A stretch of 64,000 nt of DNA from Scortum barcoo (taxonomy: Eukaryota; Chordata; Actinopteri; Centrarchiformes; Terapontidae), in contig CM041531.1 of the NCBI GenBank assembly GCA_023238725.1, positions 19,056,643 through 19,120,642 of the forward strand. The letters run 5' to 3'. Below, piece by piece: positions 1 to 56,117 of this stretch (positions are counted from its first letter, which is position 1; the number at the start of each line of letters is the position of its first letter). Position numbers and translations under genes: made by a program. The notes under the pieces were generated by a model. That model did no database searches. It worked only from the letters and a program-made list of their open reading frames with translations, and was not told the origin of the DNA.

Positions 1-66
1 CCAATTAACCTGCATGTCTTTGCAATGTGGGAAGAAGCTGGAATACCCACTGAGACACGGGGGGAT
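1..66 (-). repeat. Fragment of a common fish interspersed repeat
   Basis: Read on the minus strand this stretch holds the phrases 'tattccagcttcttcccaca' and 'aagacatgcaggttaattgg'. I know these from a repeat scattered through many fish genomes. It is cut by the window edge, and I cannot name the family with certainty. Confidence 0.4.
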
Positions 67-180
67 GGACATTTTTTTTGGGGGGGTGTCCATAAATGTG
101 CAAACATACACAGATACTGTAGAAAGATATTGTACATATATGAACATCATATATCAACATCTATAAGCTTGGAAACACAC

Positions 181-318
181 CCTCCAGAAGTGGTGTGGTG
201 CCAGTTTGAAGATCTGAAGGACCAAAGGGAAGTCACATGGCAGACTGTTTGAGAATATGGTAACCTCCAGACAGCAGGCCACCAGACAGCGCTGGAAAAG
301 ATCAGTCTCAAAGATGAC
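181..318 (-). CDS. rbl2: rbl2-like exon d (pocket A)
   Basis: A 46-codon phase-0 exon with acceptor CATTGCAG and donor GTGTGT. It encodes ETDLFQRCLVACCLEVTIFS and DFPLVLQIFKLAPHHFW, the classic pocket signature (FHRSLLACCLEVV in RBL2). This is the strongest evidence for a pocket protein here. Confidence 0.75.
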
Positions 319-1670
319 CTGCAATGAACACATGCAAAACACAAGTGCTTTACTTCAAAACAAAAAAAAATAATAGAGATCAAAATTGAAAACTTTTAAA
401 AGGCTCGTGATGGAGATACATGCAGTATAACGTTCTGTATCAGTGACTCTGCTGCGTAGGAGAGGTGTTTGTCAAAAAGCAGTTCCAGTTGTGGCCACGG
501 GAGGGCAGTACACTCACTGAGAGGTCACTGATGCCAAGCCTTTTCCTCTCCTGACTGGCACCCTTCTCCAGGATCCTGAAATACCAGATGCCGGCTTGGC
601 AGCAGCACTTTTTCGCCAACTCTGTGAACAGTATCACATAGATTATATGTGACATGTATCTGCAACAAGGGCTTTTATTCCAGAATTTGATACCTGCTAC
701 TAAAAATACAGCCAGCTCTCTAATCATTTGAGATACCGTAGATGAGCAGGCAGTGGTTCCCTGCTGTGCTGCTCCATAGCAGTGAATATTAAAAATGTGA
801 TCTACTTTGAAGGCCTTAATCACCTGTCCAGAAGTATGGGACATAATGTAATTAAATTCAAATGACAGCCTTCATCATGCATTTATCTCCAACTTTCAAA
901 TTACTACCATCCCTGCCCCCGTCCCATTTTTTGAGGATCATGGAGTCTGTTAGTGTACCGTCGGTGTTCTCATTTCCTGCATTGTCCCTGTGGTGTTGCA
1001 GAAATGTGTGCAGCATGCGTCTCAGCCTGGCTTTAATGGCCTCGGTCGGGTCTCTGGAGCAGGTCCTGAATTAGAGGAGTCAGAGCAGTGAGCATGGTGA
1101 TTCAATGAACAAGAATTTTTATTGTGTTTTTATAGTGTTTTTATAAAACATCCTCAAAATACACACAAGGCTACACAGAGCTTTCAAAAGCCATAACTAC
1201 GATTATAAACGCTCTCTTAAAAACAACTGAAACCTCCTCAACTAGACGTAGTGTTTGTCAGTCCTTGGTGTCAGTGCAAACTATGCCCTGATAAAGATAA
1301 ATACAGTCAGTAGCCCTTGTAGTATTTGTGAGTGTAAAAAACCCAGAAAAACATGCATGTAAGATTTATGTGAGGGGAAGTTGCAGCAGTACTGGCAGAC
1401 AGTGACAGATGACACATTTAAGGTGTGTTGTGGTTTATTGCAACCATCTGTTACAGTGTTTGCTCGCTGTACAGATAATGCTGTAATTATGACATCCCAT
1501 GCAAACACAGTGGCACAATGTATGAGTAACACTGTAAGACCCCAACTCTAACCTGAACATCGCGGCCAGGCGGTCATCAGGGCTGAACCTCGGCTTTCCC
1601 GGGCCGCCCTGAGGCTTGGTTGCCATGGTGAGCGCCACACTCGCACAGGATGGAGAGCAGGAATGGGGCC
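181..1670 (-). CDS. rbl2: Partial rbl2-like (p130) pocket protein gene, four internal exons
   Basis: Four minus-strand exons (1553-1670, 959-1065, 518-621, 181-318) splice in phase into one open frame. The product resembles the pocket-A region of retinoblastoma-like protein 2, a nuclear repressor that binds E2F/DP and cyclin-CDK complexes in the DREAM complex. Visible hallmarks are TCSRDPTEAIKARL, QERKRLGISDLS and LFQRCLVACCLEV. The TCSRDPT motif fits RBL2 better than RBL1 (family knowledge). It lies downstream of chd9 on the same strand, as RBL2 does in human. Sequence is noticeably diverged (FWR where family members usually have FYK). N-terminal exons are not recognised upstream, and the pocket-B half would lie beyond position 1. 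It could be a fast-evolving paralogue or a 5'-truncated copy. All four exons are free of stops. Confidence 0.65.
518..621 (-). CDS. rbl2: rbl2-like exon c (pocket A)
   Basis: Acceptor TGTTCACAG, donor GTGAGT. Encodes LAKKCCCQAGIWYFRILEKG and QERKRLGISDLS, the equivalent of the RBL2 segment around LYYKVLES and EQKRLGDMDLS. The exon ends in phase 0. Confidence 0.68.
959..1065 (-). CDS. rbl2: rbl2-like exon b (pocket A)
   Basis: Acceptor CTAATTCAG, donor GTACAC. Translates to TCSRDPTEAIKARLRRM followed by a diverged linker ending NENTD. This matches the RBL2 motif TCSRDPTQAI. Phase 2 in, phase 1 out, agreeing with both neighbours. Confidence 0.68.
1553..1670 (-). CDS. rbl2: rbl2-like exon a (before the pocket A core)
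   Basis: Bounded by acceptor TTGTCCAG and donor GTTAGA, leaving two bases (AG) that complete the Arg of RTCSRD in the next exon. The end SPDDRLAAMFR aligns with PSEKLEQILR of RBL2. The 5' half is poorly conserved. It contains an ATG in strong context (CTCACCATGG, ATG at 1623-1625) giving MATKPQGGPG, which could be a real start if the upstream exons are absent. Confidence 0.5.
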
Positions 1671-1844
1671 CTGGACAAGGAAAGACATTAGAAACCAGGC
1701 GGGACAGGCGAGATAACAGTCGTATCTGTATCAGACAGTTTACCAAAGTCATTCTAGAAAGTCGTGCACCAAAACCACAGACTGCAGAGACATGGATGTG
1801 CTGTTTGTGACGTCAGCCGTTGGTTTCTGAAGTTTGACGTTGAC

Positions 1845-2330
1845 AGGAAGCACACTTGTTTGCTTTTTCTTGCCAAAAGCTAGCTCAGAAGATTGACACA
1901 ACTCCCTTGTCAGTAAATATGAAGTTACCACCGGGAGATGGTTAGCTTAGCTTAGCACAAAGGCTGACAGCAGAGGGAAACAGCTAGCCAACTTCTTCCA
2001 AAGCCAGACTTCTTAATCTCACAAATTTACTTTTTTTTTTTAATCTTTTTTTTTTTTTTTTAACGCAAATGTAATAAATGACACAATTTATGGTATGTTT
2101 CTGGTAGGTAGATTTTTTCTTACTATTATTATTATTTATTATTATTATTATTATTATTATGCTTTTGAAGCTCACAGCTAGGCTAGCAGTTTCCTCCTAC
2201 TTCCTGTTTACATGCTAAGCTAAGCTAACCCCCTGCTGGCCCCAGCTTCATAATTAGTGTACAGAAATGGATGACAAGAACTCTCCATAAAAAAATGTGT
2301 ATTTCCCAAAATGTCAGACTGCTCCTTTAA
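1845..2330. mobile_element. Diverged MITE-like inverted repeat
   Basis: The arms mirror each other. The minus-strand reading near 1900-1990 (ending in GCTAAGCTAAGCTAACC) is homologous to the plus strand at about 2175-2230. The right end reads 'tttcccaaaatgtcagactg' then 'ctcctttaa', a terminal sequence I recognise from a widespread teleost repeat. The left terminus seems lost. The centre is T-rich with an (ATT)n tract at about 2120-2160. Confidence 0.55.
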
Positions 2331-3147
2331 GCCTGCAGTTTGGGATAATTACACTGGCACAGTCTCAACAGGCCGCTCACATGAGCCCCACGTGTGACGA
2401 TGTACCACTGACAGGTTTATTATTTAGTCGGTTATGGAACGGTGACTGTGACAAAAGGGAATATTTGAGATGCCACAGAAGACTTCTGTGTGCGGCTACA
2501 GTAATTACGCAAGCAACGAGCCTACTGTAAGAGTGCAGACGACAAACAAACAAAACCATTTGGGGCTTAAAGGACAGCGTGTTCTTTGTCAGGCTCCATT
2601 TAAGGACTTTTTGTCTCGGCCCGTGAAGTGTAAAAAAAAAAAACAGATCTCAGGTGACGTGGCCAATGGCGGCCATGTGTCATCTCCAGCACCGCCCTCC
2701 ACTTTGTTTCATGTCACTGAAGGCCTCTTGGCACTTTCTTTGCAGGGAAAAACGACTAGTCTGGCTATTTCTAAAGCTAAAAAGTTTCCATCTCTGAATC
2801 TGGATAATTTACATGCATATGTACATTTACATGTGCAGTTTTAGTCTCAGTTGGCTGTAAACAACCTGTGCTTTTTTTACATCTCGCTTTGTGGATGAAT
2901 AAACAAACGAGATAAGGGTTAAAATATTCAGGTGACGTGACGATGGAGGACATGCATGATCTCCAACTTACTTACTTTCTTATTTACTTCTACCTCGACC
3001 ACTTCAGTTCATCTGCGTGTGTTTGTTTCCCCTCCCGTGTCCAGCCTGAATGGAGACTCTGTTCCTCTAATCATTCCCTCATGTGCTGTTTATCATTCTG
3101 GGTTATTGTCCGCACTGAGTCAGACAGGCCTCAGTCTGCAGAGATAC

Positions 3148-3157
<10 letters not shown>

Positions 3158-3185
<28 letters not shown>
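3158..3185. repeat. (GA)n microsatellite
   Basis: Uninterrupted GA dinucleotide run directly following a short (GT)n. Confidence 0.9.
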
Positions 3186-3188
<3 letters not shown>

Positions 3189-4672
3189 AAATGCGAGCTG
3201 AGAGACTTCAGTAAGCTGAGAGAGGTTGCACGATGTCTGCAGGACATTTATTTGAACAAATCAAATAAACCATAGCCAACAACTTTTACTGTAGTAATTT
3301 TCCTAATATATCTCCTTCACGTAGCCATCCAGCACTTGATCGGACTTAGTTCAAAAAGATGTTTCTAAATGAATTCACCTGCCTGCCAGTTATCTTCTCT
3401 CTTCAGGAGATACTTGGAATAGTCTGCTGTAAATCCCTCAAAAACACGTGCTGGTGTCCTACATAAAAACACACTCTGATTTTTTTCTCCCTTTTTGTTA
3501 TTCAAGGACAAGTGGCTTCCCAGCTAATAGCTTCCATTAGTAACCACCTTTGTGTCGGTCTGTCTGAAACAGTCTCTCCCACTCAGCCATCCTCCGTTTC
3601 ATTCAAAACTCCCAGCAGCATAAATTCAGGGATCGAATTTATTTGATTCTGAGCTTTTCAGGCAAGGCGGCTGTTGACTCTTCGTTCATTTATCAAAACA
3701 CATTCCCAAGATAAGGGCTCTTATATCTCGTGATGATCTTAATGAAGTTGTTACTAGCAGATTTCTTAATCGTTATCGCAGCCCTTTTATCTGCCATCTC
3801 AGGCAAAGTTCAGGCTTGCACAGGCTGGACTTTATCGTTTACATTAAGCTGCTGCTCACGCGCCTCCCTGGGTGTGACCGAAAAGATCCACAGGTGCGGT
3901 CCTGTTTGCTGTATGGGTGTCTATGCTTGTGATAATTTTATGACTTTACTGCTGTTGAGATGAAGTGTCTTTATTTCAATTAACTAGTAGACACACATAT
4001 ATTGTGGTTGTAGATGTTGTAGAGTCTTCATTTATTCTAATATTTGAACCATTTAATATATTGAACCATTAGGCCTCTCCTCGAAAATGACATACCCAAA
4101 CTGAATAGAGTATATCACTGCATCTACACGGTCTATTTGAATAATTGTGGTGTCATAATAAAGGGAACATTTGTGAAATTTGTTCAGATGTGTAAGTATC
4201 AGTATTTATGTCACTGGCTCAGAGCGTAAATTAAGATGGCACACAGCATAAATGAAAGATTTCATTTCCGCCTAATAAAAATTCACACTTTTACAATGAA
4301 TATGTCTTTGAAATGATGCATGATGCAGTTGCAGCTCTAAATCTAAATCAAAGCATAGCAAAATATGTGAACATTATCAAGATTGATTCTTAAAGTGAGG
4401 CTGAGCAAAGTTCTAGAGGTTTTAGTACAAACTATTTAGGCAGAATCTCCAAAATGGTCATTTTGGCACATTCTGGCACCATGTATGCCATTTGAATTTT
4501 TTTATGTACCAAACTATATATTTCACTTTTATGTCACTATCGGTGTTCATCACATACATAACACATACACAACAGCTTTTGCCTTTTTTTTTTGAAAAAT
4601 CAACCTGACCTCTGTTCATTTTTCAAAGAAAACCATGCAAAGCTACTGAAGTTTGAATCAAAGATTTATTTA

Positions 4673-4795
4673 CAATAAAAATAAAAGCAAACTGTAAACT
4701 GTAAAGTGCAAACTACAAAAGCAAAGTATTTACACTTACTGTAAAGTCCAAATTGCAAAGTGCAAACTATAAAAATAACACAACTACAAAATCTG
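4673..4795. repeat. Degenerate short direct repeats (GTAAAGTGCAAACTAC-like)
   Basis: The words 'aaactgtaaa', 'aaagtgcaaacta' and 'actgtaaagt' recur several times with spacing variation. It looks like a decayed minisatellite or the end of an interspersed repeat. Confidence 0.4.
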
Positions 4796-5732
4796 TCTAC
4801 TGTTTGTCATGCCACAGCTGGAAACAAAAAAAAAACAAAAACAAAATATGACTACATTTCTTTGCGGTTAGTGCAGTGTTTTATGCTTTTTGTTGCAGAG
4901 TGACCTCAGAGTCCCCTGACTCTGGAGCTTAAATACTGAAATCAGGAGAGCAGACAATATATGTATAAGCCGAGTGATCTCTGACACACGGCTGCAGGTT
5001 CAAAGAGACAGTTCACTGGAGCAAGACAGCAACTAACAGAGCTTCACTTGGAGTCATCAGTATGTACACAGACAATCATACGTATGAATTATAGCCTGGT
5101 GTATTCATTCATCAGATTTAAAATGCCCTGATTTGTGAGGAAACAGAATAAATAGCTTACTTTTAGTCAGAACTCCAACCTGTTGCTGTGATGTTTCATT
5201 ATCTGCATCACTCAGCCTTTTACCTTTAATGCAACACTTACTACTAATTTGCCTATCTGCATTATACTGAGACAACTTTCTACATGTCGTACAACACTTT
5301 GTTTGGAGTGTTTATTTCTCTGTTAACTCAGTGATGTGTGTAAATAATACATGTACACTCTTAGCAATGCATAATCTGTTGCCAGTTCATATGGGTTCCG
5401 CCCATTTCCTGTTTCCTCCAGACTTGCCTTCACTGACACTGAGTTTCCATCAAAATAGGCCAAACTTTCACTTTCAGACACGTGCTTAACATTTAAATGG
5501 CACTAACTTGTATTGTCTGTTATTATCAGTGCAGTTTTATTACCTAGTGCATTAAGGCCTTGATGCAGTAGTTGTAGTAGTCAGTAATTATATATAAAGA
5601 CTGTAGTTATAGGTCATGCAGATGGATGGTGGATGTTACATTTTGCTTCAAACTCTCAGCTCACATATCATTAAGCTGAACTTTTGTTCTAGCAAGAAAA
5701 CTGAATTCATAAACAGGTTGAAAGTCACTTAC

Positions 5733-5884
5733 CAGTGTTGGTTGCTCTTGTGAAAGTTTTTGCTGAGTTTGGGAGCCAGACTGAGGCCCTTCTGATCCAA
5801 GAACCCCACCCCCTGTGTGGCTCTCCTGCCCGGCCTGTCACAGAGGAGAAGCTGCAGCACGGTGCAGAGCCGTGGACGGCTGCA
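5733..5884 (-). other. Candidate unidentified exon
   Basis: A GC-richer island with a near-consensus donor (CACTG then GTAAGTGAC) and an acceptor-like CAGTTTGCAG upstream. Two of three minus frames are open across all 152 nt. One reads CSRPRLCTVLQLLLCDRPGR and the other SAAVHGSAPCCSFSSVTG; the second leaves one base, which is the phase needed by rbl2-like exon a. I recognise neither peptide. It could be a diverged rbl2 exon, a 5' untranslated exon or chance. Confidence 0.25.
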
Positions 5885-6239
5885 CTGCAAACTGAGGAAG
5901 TTCAGATGATTGGCCTCTTCTGAGCAGCAGACAAGTCCCAACTTGTCATCTGAGTCTGGTTGCTATGATCAGCACTGAACAGTTGTGTGGTACAGAGGTG
6001 ACCTACACAGGCCGCTGAGCGCCACCAAGAGGAGGACAGGAGGACTTACAGTAGAGGGGAGAACCTGTTAACCCTTTGCTTCTACAAACATGCCTGACCC
6101 AAACACCAACAGGTTAAAGCACGAGGTGTTGTTGAGGAAATGTGGAAAAAGTTAGATGGATGAATTAGGATGTTGTGAATTATAATTGTTAAGATTTTAG
6201 ATCACCAACATTTTTTATGCGGTAGTTATATACTTTGCT

Positions 6240-6369
<130 letters not shown>

Positions 6370-9300
6370 AAAAGCTTCGGATTACAGTTTATTTCTTGCC
6401 ACTGTGCAGTAAGAAAGTGCATACACGTGAAGAGGAAAAGTGCCCGAAAAGGTCCTGTCACTGATGATTGAAGGCCCGCCCACCCAAGACAAAGCAACAG
6501 ACAAAGGCACACTTAGTTGATAGTCAGAAGAATATGTTTAATAAAAATAATTAAACCTCAGTTTCCTCTATAGAACTTCATAGAAAGTAATCCAATAAAT
6601 TACAAATGACTTTTAAGACGCGTTTTCCTGCACTACATAAAGAATTATTTTGACTACACAGACCACAACTTGTAAATATTACAACTGTCCAATGAAAAAA
6701 AAAAAAAAGAAAAAGACAAAAACTGACCAGGGTGACATTTAGGATATCAAGCTCGAAATAAAAATACAAAAGCAATTATGCTAGTTTTGTCATTTCAGAT
6801 TACACGTATGAAAACCGAAAGAAAAACCTCCCTGTACAGCAGTAGTGTGTTTTGTCATTCCTCTTGCATATTGGTCATTGTTTACTTGTGTCTGTTTAAC
6901 GCAGATTCAACACTGCTTGTCTTGCACTAGCAGTGCTTTGGGAGTCCTTGTACAGTACAACTTAGGAAAAAAAAAGAAAGAAAGAAAAGAAGAGCAAAAG
7001 CAAAAAGTCCAATCTTATGTCAACCATTTTTTCCCCTCATTTATGTCCTAAAGAGGCTCAGCACAGTCATCAATCCATCAAAACATCGCCATGGGGCAAC
7101 AAAAAGCCATTAGGTCAATCACATACAGCAGAAGTAGCGATGACTGGGTGTTTGCATAAGGGCACTACAAGTTTAAAGAGAGCAGAGGTGCAGATATACA
7201 AAATGACAGTGGCATGTTTAAGTTCATTGCTCAGACATAGAAAAATACTGTACTGTTAGTAATAATATAAAAAAAAAAAACTGCAATAGCATTGCAAGCA
7301 AAACCCATGACGAGGTCTATGTGTATATGTCTATCTACATCTATACATAGATCAATAGATATAGATATAAATAGTATACACACATAAACAGGCATACAAG
7401 AAAATCACTTTAAAACAACATTAGAAATCAGACTTGTCTTTAGCCACTGGGTTGTTCATGGTTTCACCCACTAGAGAACGATGCTACAGCAATACTTAAG
7501 GACTAAACAGACTGAGTTAATTCAGTGGGGTTTTCCAACACAGGATGGAGGCGCTCTGTTGTCTCCAGGCCAAACAGAAACCTCACCTCAGAAATAATTT
7601 TGAATCGCATATCTAACAGTCCACTGTGTAACAGCAGTCCTAGAGCGAGCACTTTTGTGCTAGAGAAAGTTACAAAAGGTACTTCGGCTTGAGTGAACTC
7701 CAGTGTTTTTTTGTGTGTGTGTGTGCATGTGCATCCTGGTTACAAGTGAACATGGACATGTGCAGAGACGATGAGCGAAATGCACAAGCATGGATACTGA
7801 GCACAGATCTGAGCCTGTCAACTTGTCAGACAGAAGTTGAGTGAGAGAGTGAGGTACGGGATAAGGGCACTTCTACATCTAGCTGAAAGCTCCATTAATC
7901 AGCAGAACAGAATCGAGGACAGAGTGAAATACGCACGGCCGAGCTGCAAACTCCCAGCGACGCAAGCTGCTATTATTTAGCCCTTCCTGAAGCTAGCCCG
8001 TCTGGCCCTGTGTTCAGATTCAATACTCAAAGACGATGACCGTCACTACAATCTTAGTCAGGACTTGAACTATTTTGTGCTTGTGCCGTGTGTGTTCTGT
8101 AAGACTTTGGTAGACAGGTGGTCAGTCCAAAGGACTATTAACTAATCAGATGTGTCTGAAAGTCTGAAAAAAAAAAACACCCGTGATGTGTTTTTTATTA
8201 GTCAGAGCTTGGTAGGCCCCCTCCTTTAAGACACAACATTCAGATTGGAAAATTATGGAAGCGATAAGATACCAGGTGAGGGGAGCAGTCCAGCCAAACG
8301 AACACAGTGGAAGCTCTCAGTTAAAAAGAAAAGAAAAACAGTGTGGCCTCTGACACACACATTCCAGCAGAGACCAGGATGTTATGTACATGAACAACAA
8401 GAGAACACACCCATGCACATGTACATCTGCACAGTGAAGCCAATCCATTTAGCACAGTTGAGGTAAGATGCAGTCTAATACGCCGGGGTTGTAGTAATAA
8501 TATCCATGTCATCAAGAATCCTGAATTCTTCTTCGACACAGAGACCTCAGAGGGTCAAAGGGCAGTTTTTTTGGCACACAGTAAAAGGTTGTTTTCTGTC
8601 TCCACAGCTCAGGGAGTTTATTAAGACTCCAACGCAGCGGTCAAAATCAACAGATGTGCAAGTGAACGTGTATGCTGACTAAAGTGCGCCTTGGACATGT
8701 TATGCAACATGTTTGTAAGGTGGTGATGACAATGAGGAGTTTCTAAAGTTAGATAATCACAGCAGACAATTCAATTATGATCCATTTCTCAAGGATTTAA
8801 GCTTATGTGCTTGGAAAAACAAAATACTTCCACAGATTGCCCCCACCCCAAAAGAACGAAGCAATATTAAAGAGGGAGCTTCAGGTTATTCGGTTTCCAA
8901 ACGGGATGTGAATGAATGCAGAAATAAACTACTCGACGTGATATGACGGTAGGTGACAGGTAAGTGAGGCTGCGTGAGTTGTGCACTGGGGTGGAACATG
9001 GCAGACAGAGAATCTACAGCTTCAGTGACATTCATTAGCTGCCCAAGTTATTGCTGACATATCCAAGGTATGATCTGCAAAGCATAAGTGTCAACGAACC
9101 TGTAAAAGTACTGACTATTTACAAGAGAACCCAAAGTGTTTGTCAAGTGTCATTCCCACAACCCCCAACAATCAAAATATATTAATAGTACAGCTCAACG
9201 AGCATGTTGATGTAGTTTCACCTTTTTAATAAAATTAAATCCTGACATAATTACAATAATGCCTTTTTTTTGTTGCAATTGTACATAATCGTGTGGTACA

Positions 9301-9380
9301 AGTTCACAGAGTTCAGAAATCTACTAAAGTCTGACATGCAAAATGTCTCAAAACAAGACTGTACCTTGTGAACAAAGACT
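6370..9380. other. Region 3' of chd9, no coding signal
   Basis: No protein-coding signal on either strand. Part of it may be extended chd9 3' UTR: further AATAAA hexamers occur on the minus strand, for example near 8613 and 8199. Transcript data would be needed to place the 3' end. Confidence 0.45.
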
Positions 9381-9385
9381 GAAAT

Positions 9386-9452
9386 TTTATTTCAGTTCCT
9401 TTTTACATCAGTTTTTCCTGTTTTTTTTTTTTAGGTTTTTGTAGTCTTTATT
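9386..9452 (-). terminator. Candidate chd9 polyadenylation signals
   Basis: Two minus-strand AATAAA hexamers (9447-9452 and 9386-9391) lie about 140 and 200 nt after the chd9 stop codon. They are plausible proximal cleavage signals; no transcript evidence is available. Confidence 0.4.
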
Positions 9453-9588
9453 ACACAACATTTTAGTTCATTCTTATATTTACACGTAAAGAAATCGCAA
9501 CATAAGTGCTGGAAAATCCATATATATGTGAATATATGTATACATTTCTAGGCGATACATAAATAAATTTAATTATATATTCATAGGA

Positions 9589-55039
<45,451 letters not shown>

Positions 55040-55900
55040 GGTGGTTTTTTTTTCGTTTTTTTTCTTCTTCTTTCCTCCCCCTCTCCAACCGGCTAACAAA
55101 AGCCTTGCCCTTTCGCCGGGTTCTTTTCTCTCCCTCTACGTTGCTTGCTCACGCTTTCTCTTGCAAACACACTCACTCTTTCCTCTTTCAACAGTCGTTT
55201 TCTCTCACTCTTCGTCGAGGCCGTGCCCCCCCTCCCCCTCTCTCTCTCTCTCTCTCTCCCCGCTCTCGCCTCGTTTGCCTCCCGTTTGCCTCCTCCTCCT
55301 TCCCCGGTCAGCTCTTCTCCTCTGGCAGTGCAAGAGCGCTGGAGCCGTCCGTCTCCTCCTCCCCCAGCAGGGCAGGGCTCAAGAGGAGCGCATGGGAGCT
55401 CTCTCTCTCTCTCTCCTCCCTCCCTCTCTCTCTCTCTCTCACCCCTCGTTTGTCTCTTCACAGGGTGATGAGGGAGCAGCGCTGTGGGCGGTGGAGGAGG
55501 TGCGTAGCAGTCCAGGAAGCTCTCATTCTGCTGCTGCGTGCTGCTTCGCCGTCGTCCGGCTTCACCCAAGTCTCCCTCACTCTCTCACTGTGTGTGTGTG
55601 TCAGAGTTGCCTTCCCCTGACTCCTCTCTCCTCCCCACTCATTGATTCCTCTTTCCGTCTGCCTTTCGTGTTCTCTCTCAATGCCTCTCTGAGCCTTCTC
55701 CCTCTTATTTCTCGCTCTCTCTTGCTCTTTCCGCTTTGCCGTTTCCCTTTTTGCGCCTCTCCTCGTCCTCTTCGCCAGCCAGGATAAAAGGTAGGTTACT
55801 CCTTTTATTACACACACACACACACAAAAAAAGATTTTTGTGTTAGCTTGCTTGCTTGTTTGGCCGGTTGTTTTTTCTTCCTTTTCCCCACTTGTCTTTT
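55040..55900 (-). promoter_or_regulatory. chd9: Probable chd9 promoter and 5' leader
   Basis: The sequence directly upstream of the exon 1 ATG is purine-rich on the sense strand, has CpGs well above the surroundings (for example around 55085-55360) and lacks a TATA box. That fits a TATA-less CpG-type promoter. The transcription start is not determinable from sequence alone. Confidence 0.45.
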
Positions 55901-56049
55901 TCCACGTTCTTCCTCGCTGCCCTCCCCTCTCCTTGGCTGGGGCGTGTATGGCGAGCTCAAGACTCTGGCAGGCAGAGCGGCGGAAAATGAAAGCACAAAG
56001 CAGCAAAATGCATCAGCATGAATATTAGAGATGTCGCATTAAAACCCTC

Positions 56050-56051
<2 letters not shown>

Positions 56052-56114
<63 letters not shown>
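56052..56114. repeat. (CT)n microsatellite
   Basis: About 31 CT units on the plus strand, about 1 kb upstream of the chd9 exon 1 ATG. Shorter CT runs at about 55237-55258 and 55399-55440 belong to the same pyrimidine-rich zone. Confidence 0.95.

Positions 56115-56117
<3 letters not shown>

Larger units (their letters stand above)
2331..5732. other. Intergenic or intronic stretch without recognised genes
   Basis: AT-rich sequence between the pocket-protein exons and chd9. It holds a (GA)n tract at 3158-3185 and a degenerate A-rich repeat at 4673-4795. I looked here for the N-terminal exons expected of rbl2 and saw none. Confidence 0.5.

Noticed and set aside
440..844. Single 134-codon minus-strand gene
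   Set aside because: Only 518-621 is coding-like, with splice sites and pocket homology; the flanks read through intron.
3730..3963. Plus-strand 77-codon frame with a hydrophobic start
   Set aside because: No homology recognised, no splice context, AT-rich surroundings; likely chance.
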